DNA of 64,000 nt from Deltaproteobacteria bacterium (lineage in GTDB: Bacteria > Myxococcota_A > UBA9042 > PHBI01). The notes under the pieces are model-generated. The model saw only the letters and a list, made by a program, of their open reading frames with translations. It was not told the DNA's origin and searched no databases. The stretch covers positions 62,001 to 126,000 of the forward strand of contig JACKFA010000009.1 in the NCBI GenBank assembly GCA_020632715.1, written 5' to 3'. The position numbers and the translations under genes are program-made. This document shows, one piece after another, positions 19,089-26,925 of this stretch (position 1 is the stretch's first letter; the number at the start of each line of letters is the position of its first letter).

Positions 19089-20408
19089 ATGAACGATCGA
19101 CGAGCTCTGCGGACCTGCACGCGCCCGACCCCCGCGACGATCGCGCGGGTGGCCTTGGCGGTCGCCGTGGTCGTGTCCGGGATCGCGGGCGCCGCAGGGC
19201 CTGCCCGCGCGGCGGCGCCGAGGCCGGTCGTCGCGGCGAAGGGCGCGCCGAAGACGCCGAAGAAGAAGGCGAAGAAGAAGCCGACGGACGCGCTCTACGC
19301 GCCCTACTGGATCGACAAGGACCTCGCCCTCCCCTACCCGCTCGACAACCTCTTCCGCGGCTTCGCCGAGTGCCGGCGCGGCGGCTACCGCCACCGGGCG
19401 CTCGACATCGGCGGGGTCGGCGCGGACTACGGCGTCGGGACGCCCGTGCGCTCGATGGCCCGCGCCCGCGTCGTCGCGTTCGGGACGCCCGCGATGGACC
19501 CGCAGCGCTTCGGGGTGCCGCTCGACAACGTGGAGACCGTCGTCCGGAGCGGGATCCACCTGCCGGCGCAGCGGACGATCGAGGGCTACGGGGTGGTCAC
19601 CTTCTTCACGCGCACCTACGGCCGACACCGGACCGGCGGCATGGTGAAGACGCGCGTGCTCGAGGGGCGCTACAAGGGCTACGAGATCACCTACATGCAC
19701 CTGTCGGCGGTGCGGCCGGACATCGTGGTCGGCACGGAGCTCGCCGCCGGCGCCGAGCTCGGGCTCCTCGGCGGGACGGCCGTGCAGGACTCGCCGCCGC
19801 ACGTGCACGTCACGATCGAGAACCCGCGCGGCGTCGCGGTGGACGTGGGGCCGATCCTCGGGATCGGGCCGACGCGGCCGTCGTGCCGCCTCGGGCGCGC
19901 CGGCGAGCGCGCGGTGCGCGCGAAGTACTCGCGGCGGGCGAAGGCCATGATGGCGGAGCTCCGGAAGACCGGGAAGCTCACGGCGCATCACGACGAGGGG
20001 CCCGCCGAGTGCGGCGAGCCCTTCGTCGTCGAGGGGGACTTCGGCGGCGGGGCGCACCTCGCCGACGCGTTCGAGCTCCCGGACGACTTCGCGGTCGACA
20101 CGACCGGCACGATCACGCTGACGCGCCTCGGCGGGAAGTGGAAGCCGCGGCTCGAGGTGCACGACGGGCTCGGGAAGACCCTCTTCGACGGGGTGAGGAG
20201 CAAGAAGCCCGCGAAGAAGCGACTCGCGCTCGGCGCCGTCACGAGCGGGAAGCGCGGGGACACGGCGAAGGTCGAGATCGGCCCGCGGCGCGGGGAGAAC
20301 CTGTCGCTGCGGGTGGGGCGGTGGCTCCCGCGGAAGCCGCCGAAGGACGCGCGCTATCGGCTCGAGATCAGCTGGCCCTGCCCGCGGCTCGGCCCCGACG
20401 GGGATTGA
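19089..20408 (+). CDS. Exported LytM/M23-family protein
   Basis: 439 aa. A signal peptide ends near GPARAAA and is followed by a Lys/Pro-rich segment (KTPKKKAKKKP). The M23 (lysostaphin-like) fold is recognisable from RHRALDIGG (H-x(3)-D zinc motif) and SPPHVHVTIENP (H-x-H motif), with ITYMHLSAV between. It may be a peptidoglycan endopeptidase or an activator. The insertion of about 100 residues between the zinc motifs and a C-terminal beta-domain are unusual for the core family. It acts in the periplasm or outside. It is divergently transcribed from lipB. Confidence 0.78.
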   Translation: MNDRRALRTCTRPTPATIARVALAVAVVVSGIAGAAGPARAAAPRPVVAAKGAPKTPKKKAKKKPTDALYAPYWIDKDLALPYPLDNLFRGFAECRRGGYRHRALDIGGVGADYGVGTPVRSMARARVVAFGTPAMDPQRFGVPLDNVETVVRSGIHLPAQRTIEGYGVVTFFTRTYGRHRTGGMVKTRVLEGRYKGYEITYMHLSAVRPDIVVGTELAAGAELGLLGGTAVQDSPPHVHVTIENPRGVAVDVGPILGIGPTRPSCRLGRAGERAVRAKYSRRAKAMMAELRKTGKLTAHHDEGPAECGEPFVVEGDFGGGAHLADAFELPDDFAVDTTGTITLTRLGGKWKPRLEVHDGLGKTLFDGVRSKKPAKKRLALGAVTSGKRGDTAKVEIGPRRGENLSLRVGRWLPRKPPKDARYRLEISWPCPRLGPDGD

Positions 20409-20448
20409 TCGAGGCGACCGGGGGGGCGCGCCGGTTTCGCTTGCCCCG

Positions 20449-20467
20449 GAAAATGAGAATCGTTATC
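20449..20467 (+). promoter_or_regulatory. Fur box upstream of OMP/cytochrome pair
   Basis: GAAAATGAGAATCGTTATC matches the classical 19-base Fur consensus GATAATGATAATCATTATC at 16 positions. It sits 45 bases before the start codon of the outer-membrane protein gene and is strikingly AT-rich against its surroundings. Iron-dependent repression of the downstream two genes is therefore likely. Confidence 0.8.
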
Positions 20468-20511
20468 AACTCTCGCCCCGGGGCGGCCCGCCCCCTGCTC
20501 GCGGAGAGTCG

Positions 20512-21321
20512 ATGCGCCCGTCCCGGTTCGTTCTGTCCACCGTCCTCGCCGCCGTGACGGCCGTCGTCGCGCTCACGGCGGCCGGGCCCGCGCGCGCGAA
20601 CGAGCGCCACTTCGCGTTCACGCACGAGACGGCGACGCTCCCGCGCGGCGCCGTCGAGCTCGAGCCGTGGTTCACGTTCCGGACGGGTGGCGAGGGGTTC
20701 TACAACCGCTACGACTCGCGCCTCGAGCTCGAGCTCGGCGTCGCGGAGAACCTGCAGACCGCCTTCTACCTGAACCTGTCGGCGGACGCGGTGGAGGACG
20801 GCGGGGAGGTCGTGACGCAGGTCTTCGACCCGGGCGTGTCGTGGGAGTGGAAGTGGAAGCTCTCGGACCCGGTCGCCGACGCGATCGGATCGGGGCTCTA
20901 CTTCGAGCTCAGCGCCTACCCGGCGGAGCTCGAGATCGAGCTGAAGCTGCTCCTCGACAAGCGCGTGGGGGACCTCCTGCTCGCGTTCAACCTGGTCGGG
21001 GCCGTCGAGATCGAGCACGAGGTGGGCGAGAGCGAGACCGAGGGCGAGGTCGAGCTGGACCTCGGGATCGGCTGGGCGCTCGCGGAGGATCTGACGCTCG
21101 GGGTCGAGCTCCGGCAGACGTCGGTCGTCACGGAGGGCGAGGTCGAGGCGGCGGCGCTCTTCGGCGGCGTGACGCTCTCGTGGCAGCTCGAGCGCGCGTG
21201 GCTCGTGCTGTCGGTGCTGCCGCAGCTCGCGGGCCTCGCGGGCGGCGCGGACGGCGATTCCCTGAACCTGACGGAGTTCGAGCGTGTCGAGACGCGGCTC
21301 ATTCTGGGCGTCCATCTGTAG
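20512..21321 (+). CDS. Predicted outer-membrane beta-barrel protein, iron-regulated
   Basis: 269 aa with a Sec signal peptide (cut near GPARANE). The mature part has alternating polar and hydrophobic strands with many acidic residues (VELEPWFTFRTGGEGFYNRYD, ELSAYPAELEIELKL) and ends in ...ETRLILGVHL, consistent with a barrel. The pattern resembles the DUF6662-type outer-membrane family, from memory. A Fur box lies just upstream and a cytochrome c lipoprotein gene overlaps its 3' end by 38 bases. A role in iron or metal handling at the outer membrane is inferred; the substrate is unknown. Confidence 0.72.
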   Translation: MRPSRFVLSTVLAAVTAVVALTAAGPARANERHFAFTHETATLPRGAVELEPWFTFRTGGEGFYNRYDSRLELELGVAENLQTAFYLNLSADAVEDGGEVVTQVFDPGVSWEWKWKLSDPVADAIGSGLYFELSAYPAELEIELKLLLDKRVGDLLLAFNLVGAVEIEHEVGESETEGEVELDLGIGWALAEDLTLGVELRQTSVVTEGEVEAAALFGGVTLSWQLERAWLVLSVLPQLAGLAGGADGDSLNLTEFERVETRLILGVHL

Positions 21322-21634
21322 CGCCGCGGCGCTCGTGGCCGCCTGCGCGACCGCCGTGCCGCGCCCGACGGAGGGCGACCAGGCGCGCGCCGCGGCGCGT
21401 TGGCCGGACCTCGGGCCGACCGACCTCGACGACGGGCGCGCGCTCTACGTGAACCGCTGCAGCGGGTGCCACGCGCTGGTGCCGCCGAAGTCGCGGCCGC
21501 CGATGGCGTGGCCGCACGAGGTGGCGCTCATGAGCGAGCGCGCGGGGCTCGACGATCGCGAGCGCGAGCTCGTGACCCGCTACGTCGTCACGATGAGCGA
21601 GGAGCGCCCGGCGTCTCCGGCGCCTGCGGAGTGA
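21284..21634 (+). CDS. Small c-type cytochrome lipoprotein
   Basis: 116 aa from a GTG at 21284, inside the 3' end of the barrel gene. The lipobox is LVAAC at about residue 21. A single haem-binding motif CSGCH follows GRALYVNR, with a downstream Met (PPMAWPHEV or VTMSEE) as possible axial ligand. Size and order fit a monohaem cytochrome c, anchored by lipid in the periplasm. Translational coupling with the upstream barrel protein and the shared Fur box suggest joint work in iron or electron transfer. Its 3' end overlaps the convergent TetR gene by 47 bases. Confidence 0.8.
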   Translation: MSRRGSFWASICSAAALVAACATAVPRPTEGDQARAAARWPDLGPTDLDDGRALYVNRCSGCHALVPPKSRPPMAWPHEVALMSERAGLDDRERELVTRYVVTMSEERPASPAPAE

Positions 21635-22292
21635 TCGCGGGGCCGGCGTCGGCGTCGGGGCGGGGGCGGGCGCCGTCGAGCCAGACGGCGGTGACGGCGC
21701 GGGCGTGGGCGGTGGCGGCCTGGTCCCAGGCGTCGGGGGTGAGGTCCGCGTGGGTCCAGAGGAACCACACGAAGCTGCCCATCAGCACGCGGACGGCGCT
21801 GTCGACGGCGAGGTCGGCGCGGAGCTCGCCCGCGGCGACGCGGCTCGCGAGGTAGCGCCCGACGAGGCCGACCATGAAGCGCTCGGTGTCCTTCAGGTGC
21901 TCGAAGACGATGGGGTTCGTGGGCGCCTCGGCGAGGAGGAGCCGGAAGAGGCGCGGCTCGGGGCGGTCGGCGCGCGCGTAGGTGACGAAGATGCCGGTGG
22001 CGGCGCGCAGGAAGTCCGCGATGGGGAGGTCGACGGGGGCGTCGCCGCCGAGGAGGCGGGCGACCATCGTGGGGGGGTAGCTCCGGCCCTCGAGGGCGCC
22101 GCGCAGGAGGTGGAGCTTCGTCGGGAAGTGGTGGAAGACGAGCCCCTCGGAGACGCCGGCGGCCTGGGCGACGCGGCGGGTCGAGGTGGCGGAGACGCCG
22201 CGCTCGGAGAAGAGGAGGAGCGCCGCGTCGGCGATCTTCTGGCGCGACTCGGCGGCCAGCTCGTCTCGGGTCTTGCGGCGCTTGGGGGCCAT
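21588..22292 (-). CDS. TetR/AcrR-family repressor of the efflux operon
   Basis: 234 aa from the ATG at 22292 with GAAGGAG 10 bases upstream; a longer frame from 22358 would start inside the operator. The N-terminal HTH is typical: RQKIADAALLLFSERGVSATSTRRVAQAAGVS, then EGLVFHHFPTKLHLL. The C-terminal ligand domain is variable. The gene is divergent from a TolC-HlyD-ABC operon across a 66-base palindrome, the usual layout of a self-regulating drug-responsive repressor. The inducer is unknown. Confidence 0.9.
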   Translation of the reverse strand: MAPKRRKTRDELAAESRQKIADAALLLFSERGVSATSTRRVAQAAGVSEGLVFHHFPTKLHLLRGALEGRSYPPTMVARLLGGDAPVDLPIADFLRAATGIFVTYARADRPEPRLFRLLLAEAPTNPIVFEHLKDTERFMVGLVGRYLASRVAAGELRADLAVDSAVRVLMGSFVWFLWTHADLTPDAWDQAATAHARAVTAVWLDGARPRPDADAGPAITPQAPETPGAPRSS

Positions 22293-22332
22293 CACGCGGG
22301 CTCCTTCGGGGGGCGCCGCGGGGAATCGTCCG

Positions 22333-22398
22333 CGGCGCTTGACTGAGTAAACACTCACTGAGTATGTACTCGGTGAGTGGTCACTCGGTCAAGCGCCG
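22333..22398. promoter_or_regulatory. 66-bp palindromic operator with overlapping divergent promoters
   Basis: The two 33-base halves are near-perfect inverted copies centred between 22365 and 22366. Each half contains CGGCGCTTGAC followed by alternating GAGT/ACTC and CACTCAC/GTGAGTG blocks. TTGACT (22339) on the plus strand and TTGACC on the minus strand (from 22392) are -35-like, and the centre GTATGTAC supplies weak -10 elements. Several GAGTG-type half-sites suggest binding of two or more TetR dimers that would block both promoters. Confidence 0.85.
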
Positions 22399-22434
22399 GG
22401 TGGCTCCTCGGGGTACGGACGCGGAGGTGCGCGG

Positions 22435-23883
22435 ATGACGGAGCAGGACCGCGAACGGAGGCGCCGACGGGGAGCGCGGGGGCGGCGCGGGGCGGCCGTG
22501 GCGGCGCTCGGGCTCGCGGCGCTGGGCGCGCTCGGGGCGGCGGCGCCGGCGGCGGACACCGGCGAGGGCGGGGTCTCCCTCGCCGACGCGGTGGCGCGGG
22601 CGCTCGCGCGGAGCCCGGCCGTGATCGCGCAGGAGCACGCGGTGGCGGCGACGGAGGCGAAGGCGGCGCAGGCCGAGAGCGCGTGGCTGCCGCGAGTGTC
22701 GGCGAGCGCTTGGTATCGCGTGTCGGGGCCGGTGCCGGAGCTCGTGTTCGACACGGGGATCGCGCTCCCGGGCGCGTCGGGGCCGCTCACGATCCGGCGC
22801 GAGCTGGGCACGCCGCACTCGGCGGGGGTGTCGGCCACGGTGGGCTGGCGCGCGCTCGACTTCGGGGCGCGCGACGCCCGGATCGCGGCCGCGGAGGCGC
22901 TGGCGCGGGCGGCCCGGGCGGACGGCGCGGCGCGCGCGGCGGAGATCGCGTTCGCCACGCGGGCCGCGTACCTGACGGCGCGCCTCGACGACGAGGTCGT
23001 GGCCGTGACCGGGCGGGCGCTCGGGGCCGCGCGGGCCGATCTGGAGACGGCCGAGAACCGGCGCCGGACCGGGCTCGCGGGGGATCTGCCGGCGGCGGCC
23101 GCGAGCTCGCGCGTGGCGGAGCTCGAGGCGCGGCTCGCGGACGCGACGGAGAGCGGGGTCGCGGCGCGCGAGGCGCTGGCGCTCCTGCTCGGGCTCCCGC
23201 CGGGCGCGCCGATGACGCTCTCCGACGATCTCGGGGCGCTCGCGCCCGTGAGCGCGGGGGACGGGGCGCCCGGCGCGGCGGGCCTCGACGAGACGCCGAC
23301 GGTCGCGCGGCTCCGCGCCTCCGAGGCCGCGCTGGCCGAGGAGGACACGGCGCGCGCGCGGTCGCGGCTCCCGACGCTCGATCTCTTCGTCCAGGGCGCG
23401 TTCCAGTACCCGAAGACCTTCGTCGAGACCGACGAGGCCGGCGTCACGTGGGCCGCGGGCGTCTCGCTCTCGTGGGACGCGTTCGACGGCGGCCTCGTGA
23501 GCGCCCAGCGCGAGGAGCTCGCCGCGAAGCGGGCCGAGCTCGCCGCGCTCGCGGACGCGAGCCGCGAGGAGACGGCGCGCGCGGTGACCCAGGCGGCGGC
23601 GCAGGCCCGGACGGCCCGGGCGGCGCTCGCGGCCGGGGAGCGGCAGGTCGCGGCGGCGGAGGTCTACGTGAAGGCGGCGCGCGGGGCGCTCGCCGCCGGC
23701 ACGGGCACGGATCTCGAGGTGCGGAGCGCCGAGACGGCGCTCGATCAGGCGCGCCTCGGGCTCGTGAGGGCGCGATTCGGCGCGGCGATGGCGGAGGCGC
23801 AGCGCCTGCGGGCGCTCGGCGTCACGGCGGCCCCGGGCCGCGGCGGCATGGACACCACGACGACACCGGAGAGCACGCCATGA
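22435..23883 (+). CDS. TolC-family outer-membrane efflux channel
   Basis: 482 aa, ATG at 22435 with GGAGG upstream. A signal sequence (basic RERRRRRGARGRRG then a hydrophobic core to AAAPAAD) precedes two OEP repeats of long coiled-coil helices. SLADAVARALARSPAVIAQEHAVAATEAKAAQAESAWLPRVS is the standard start of the first repeat. It should form the trimeric outer-membrane duct for the HlyD/ABC exporter encoded by the next five genes, with which it overlaps (ATGA). Confidence 0.9.
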   Translation: MTEQDRERRRRRGARGRRGAAVAALGLAALGALGAAAPAADTGEGGVSLADAVARALARSPAVIAQEHAVAATEAKAAQAESAWLPRVSASAWYRVSGPVPELVFDTGIALPGASGPLTIRRELGTPHSAGVSATVGWRALDFGARDARIAAAEALARAARADGAARAAEIAFATRAAYLTARLDDEVVAVTGRALGAARADLETAENRRRTGLAGDLPAAAASSRVAELEARLADATESGVAAREALALLLGLPPGAPMTLSDDLGALAPVSAGDGAPGAAGLDETPTVARLRASEAALAEEDTARARSRLPTLDLFVQGAFQYPKTFVETDEAGVTWAAGVSLSWDAFDGGLVSAQREELAAKRAELAALADASREETARAVTQAAAQARTARAALAAGERQVAAAEVYVKAARGALAAGTGTDLEVRSAETALDQARLGLVRARFGAAMAEAQRLRALGVTAAPGRGGMDTTTTPESTP

Positions 23884-24974
23884 AGCGCGTCATCCCGATC
23901 TTCATCCTGCTCGTCGCGGGGCTCGCGACGGTCCTCTACCTCGAGCTGAGAGCGCAGGAGCGCGAGGCCGAGCGGCCGTCGCGCGGGAGCGGCACGATCG
24001 AGGGGGTCGAGGTGGACGCCGTCGCGCGGCTGCCGGCGCGGATCGTCGCGATCCCGGTGGACGAGGGCGATCACGTCGAGCGGGGCGCGCTCCTCGTGGA
24101 GCTCGACTGCCGCGAGGCCGAGGCGGCGCTCGCGCAGGCGGACGCCGCCGTCGCGACGGCGAAGGACGCGGTCGCGGGCGCGAAGGTCGGCGTGTCGCTC
24201 GCGGAGAGCGGGATCACGGCGGCGGCGGCGCAGAGCGAGGCGGCGCTCGCGGCGGCGACGGCGAGCCGCACGCAGCGGGGCGCGGTGGCGGTGCAGCGGA
24301 GCGCGGCCGAGCGCGCCGCCAAGCGGGTCGGGGAGCTCGCGGCCACGGGCGGCGCGAGCGAGCAGGACCTCGACCGGGCGAGGACCGAGGCGGCGGCGCT
24401 GTCGCGGCAGCTGCAGGCGGTCGGCGCGTCGGCGACGGCGACGGAGAAGCAGGCGGAGGCGGTCGGCGCCGGGGAGACGGCGGCGGCGCTGAAGCTCGAG
24501 GCCGCGAAGGCGCAGCTGACCGCGGCCGAGCACCAGGTCGAGACGGCGGAGGCGGCGCAGACGCGGGCGCGGCTCGGCGTCGAGGAGTGTCGGATCGTGG
24601 CGCCCCGCGCGGGGATCGTGACGGCGCGCAACTTCGAGCCCGGCGAGGTCGTGCTGCCTGGGAGCCGCGTCGTCACGGTGGTCGACATCGGCGAGGTGAA
24701 GGCGACCTTCTACCTCCCGAACGCGGAGCTCGCGGCGGCGAAGCCGGGGCGGCCGGTGGAGGTCGTGGCGGACGCGATCCCGGGGAAGACCTTCGCTGGC
24801 GTCATCCGGCGCGTCGGCGCCGAGGCCGAGTTCACGCCGCGGAACGTGCAGACGCGCGACGACCGCGACCGCCTCGTCTACGCCGTCGAGGTGGCCGTCC
24901 CGAACCCGGAGGAGGCGCTGCGGCCGGGGATGCCGGTCGAGATCGCGATCCCCGGGACCGGTCGGGGCGAGTGA
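23880..24974 (+). CDS. HlyD/RND-type membrane-fusion adaptor
   Basis: 364 aa, start ATG at 23880 overlapping the TolC stop. An N-terminal TM anchor (VIPIFILLVAGLATVLYLEL) is followed by a biotinyl-lipoyl half motif (GTIEGVEVDAVARLPARIVAI). A very Ala/Glu-rich coiled coil spans residues ~80-230. The second lipoyl half and beta-barrel follow (RIVAPRAGIVTARNFEPGEVVLPGSRVVTVVDI). It bridges the inner-membrane ABC transporter and the TolC channel, as YbhG does in the YbhFSR pump. Confidence 0.9.
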   Translation: MKRVIPIFILLVAGLATVLYLELRAQEREAERPSRGSGTIEGVEVDAVARLPARIVAIPVDEGDHVERGALLVELDCREAEAALAQADAAVATAKDAVAGAKVGVSLAESGITAAAAQSEAALAAATASRTQRGAVAVQRSAAERAAKRVGELAATGGASEQDLDRARTEAAALSRQLQAVGASATATEKQAEAVGAGETAAALKLEAAKAQLTAAEHQVETAEAAQTRARLGVEECRIVAPRAGIVTARNFEPGEVVLPGSRVVTVVDIGEVKATFYLPNAELAAAKPGRPVEVVADAIPGKTFAGVIRRVGAEAEFTPRNVQTRDDRDRLVYAVEVAVPNPEEALRPGMPVEIAIPGTGRGE

Positions 24975-25966
24975 TGGCCGCGCGGCGTGCCAGAGCCACG
25001 GCCACGGCCCCCGTCGCCGGCGCGCCCGCGCTCGAGGCGCGGGGGCTCGTCAAGCGCTTCGGCCCCGGGCCGCCCGCGCTCGACGGGCTCTCCTTCCACG
25101 TCGAGGCGGGCGAGCTCTACGGGCTCGTGGGCCCGGACGGCGCCGGCAAGACGACGTCCATCCGGGTGCTGACCGGGCTCGCGCTCCCCGACGCCGGCGA
25201 GGCCCTCGTGACCGGCCTCCCGGCGAGCGGCGGCGCGGACGCCGTGCGCTCGGCGATAGGCTACATGCCGCAGCGCTACAGCCTCTACGGCGACCTCAGC
25301 ATCGACGAGAACATCGCCTTCTTCGGGCGCCTCTTCGGGCTCACGCGCGCGGCCCTCGCCGAGCGGCGCGAGCAGCTCCTCGGGATCACGCGCCTCCTCC
25401 GCTTCGGGGGGCGGCGCGCCAACGATCTCTCGGGCGGCATGTACAAGAAGCTCGCGCTCGCCTGCGCCCTCCTCCATCGCCCGACGGTGCTCGTGCTCGA
25501 CGAGCCGAGCAACGGCGTCGACCCCGTGTCGCGCCGCGAGCTCTGGGACCTCCTCTACGGCTTCGTCGCCGAGGGGATGGCGGTGCTCCTCGCGACGCCG
25601 TACATGGACGAGGCGGCGCGCTGCCACCGGGTCGGGCTCCTGTCGCGGGGGCGCCTCCTCGCCGAGGGGGCGCCCGACGCGCTGACGCGCGGCTTCCCGC
25701 ACCCGACGCTGCGGGTCGTGGGCGGGCTCGCCGGGCGCGCCCCGGGGGAGCCGCCGCTCGAGGACGTGCTCGAGGCGCGCGCGGAGGTGCTCGCGCTCTC
25801 GCCGCACGGGGACGACCTCCGCGTCGTCGTGCGCGAGGACGGCGCGGACGCCTTCCGCGCCTGGGCCAGCGCGCGCGGCCTCGCCGTGGAGGCCGTGCTG
25901 CCGGACTTCGAGGACGTCTACCTCGGGCTCCTCGCGGCGGCGCCGAGCGCGGAGGGGGCGCGGTGA
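24974..25966 (+). CDS. ABC exporter ATP-binding protein (first copy, YbhF-like)
   Basis: 330 aa, ATG at 24974 sharing one base with the previous stop (TGATG). Walker A GPDGAGKTTSI, Q-loop GYMPQRYSLYGDLS, signature DLSGGMYKKLALA, Walker B VLVLDEPSNGVDP and a C-terminal extension are all present. The H-loop region reads LLATPYMDEA, with Thr-Pro at the position usually occupied by the switch histidine, so hydrolysis at this site may be impaired. In E. coli YbhF two such domains are fused; here they are separate genes. Confidence 0.9.
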   Translation: MAARRARATATAPVAGAPALEARGLVKRFGPGPPALDGLSFHVEAGELYGLVGPDGAGKTTSIRVLTGLALPDAGEALVTGLPASGGADAVRSAIGYMPQRYSLYGDLSIDENIAFFGRLFGLTRAALAERREQLLGITRLLRFGGRRANDLSGGMYKKLALACALLHRPTVLVLDEPSNGVDPVSRRELWDLLYGFVAEGMAVLLATPYMDEAARCHRVGLLSRGRLLAEGAPDALTRGFPHPTLRVVGGLAGRAPGEPPLEDVLEARAEVLALSPHGDDLRVVVREDGADAFRAWASARGLAVEAVLPDFEDVYLGLLAAAPSAEGAR

Positions 25967-26925
25967 GCGGCGGCCCGATCATCACCGTGGACGGCCTGAC
26001 GCGGGTCTTCGGGTCGTTCACGGCCGTCGACCACGTGAGCTTCGAGGTCGGCCGCGGGGAGATCTTCGGCTACCTCGGCGCGAACGGGGCGGGGAAGACG
26101 ACGACCATCCGCATGCTCTGCGGCCTGCTCGCGCCGACCGGCGGGCGCGCGGAGGTCGCAGGGAACGACATCGCGAAGCACCCGACGCGCGTCAAGCGCG
26201 CCATCGGCTACATGTCGCAGCGCTTCTCCCTCTACCTCGACCTCGAGGTGGGCGAGAACCTCGAGTTCTTCGGCGGCGCCTACGGCCTCTCGGGCGCGCG
26301 CCGCGCCGCCCGGGTCGAGGCGGCGCTCGAGCTCGCGGGTCTCCGCGACCGCCGCCACGCCATGACCCGCGACCTCCCGGGCGGCGTCCGGCAGCGGCTC
26401 GCCCTCGCCTCGGCGCTCCTCCACGAGCCGGCGATCGTCTTCCTCGACGAGCCGACGGCCGGCGTCGACCCGGCGTCGCGGCGCGACTTCTGGCGGCTCA
26501 TCCGCTCGCTCGCGGCCGCGGGGACCACCGTCTTCGTGACGACGCACCACCTCGACGAGGCCGAGTATTGCGCGCGCGTCGGGCTCATGGTGGACGGGCG
26601 GCTGGTGGCGCTCGACACGCCCCGCGGGCTCAAGCGCGAGCACGTGCCGGGGCACCTGTGGTCGGTCGGCGGCGTGTCCGCGGGTCGGCTCGCCGAGGCG
26701 CTGCGCGGCGAGCCGGCCGTGTTGCAGGTGCAACCGTTCGGGAACCGCGTGCACGTAAGAACGCGCCTCGGGTCTTTCGCAGATGCGAAGAGCTTCGAGG
26801 GGCTCCTCACCGGGCGCGGGCTCGCCGCCGGGCTCACGGTCGAGGCGACGGAGGCGACGCTCGAGGACGTGTTCCTCGAGCTCGTGGCGGCGCACGGACG
26901 GCCGGCGACGGAGGCGGCGTCATGA
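25963..26925 (+). CDS. ABC exporter ATP-binding protein (second copy)
   Basis: 320 aa from a GTG overlapping the previous stop (GTGA). Walker A GANGAGKTTTI, Q-loop GYMSQRFSLYLDLEV, Walker B IVFLDEPTAGVDP and H-loop FVTTHHLDEAE are canonical, but the signature is DLPGGVRQR instead of LSGGQ. With the first copy it would make a heterodimer whose two sites carry different defects (signature here, switch His there). Codons around 26715-26790 are AT-rich relative to the rest of the gene (gta aga, tct ttc gca gat) and adjoin a TGTTGCA palindrome. Confidence 0.9.
   Translation: MSGGPIITVDGLTRVFGSFTAVDHVSFEVGRGEIFGYLGANGAGKTTTIRMLCGLLAPTGGRAEVAGNDIAKHPTRVKRAIGYMSQRFSLYLDLEVGENLEFFGGAYGLSGARRAARVEAALELAGLRDRRHAMTRDLPGGVRQRLALASALLHEPAIVFLDEPTAGVDPASRRDFWRLIRSLAAAGTTVFVTTHHLDEAEYCARVGLMVDGRLVALDTPRGLKREHVPGHLWSVGGVSAGRLAEALRGEPAVLQVQPFGNRVHVRTRLGSFADAKSFEGLLTGRGLAAGLTVEATEATLEDVFLELVAAHGRPATEAAS
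26721..26734. repeat. Palindrome GTTGCA-GG-TGCAAC (weak member of TGTTGCA family)
   Basis: This 6-base inverted repeat with a 2-base centre lies inside the second ATPase gene. It resembles the stronger TGTTGCA-N-TGCAACA copies at 33105, 42112 and 47271 but has a longer centre. It may be unrelated; it is listed because atypical codons follow it. Confidence 0.35.
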
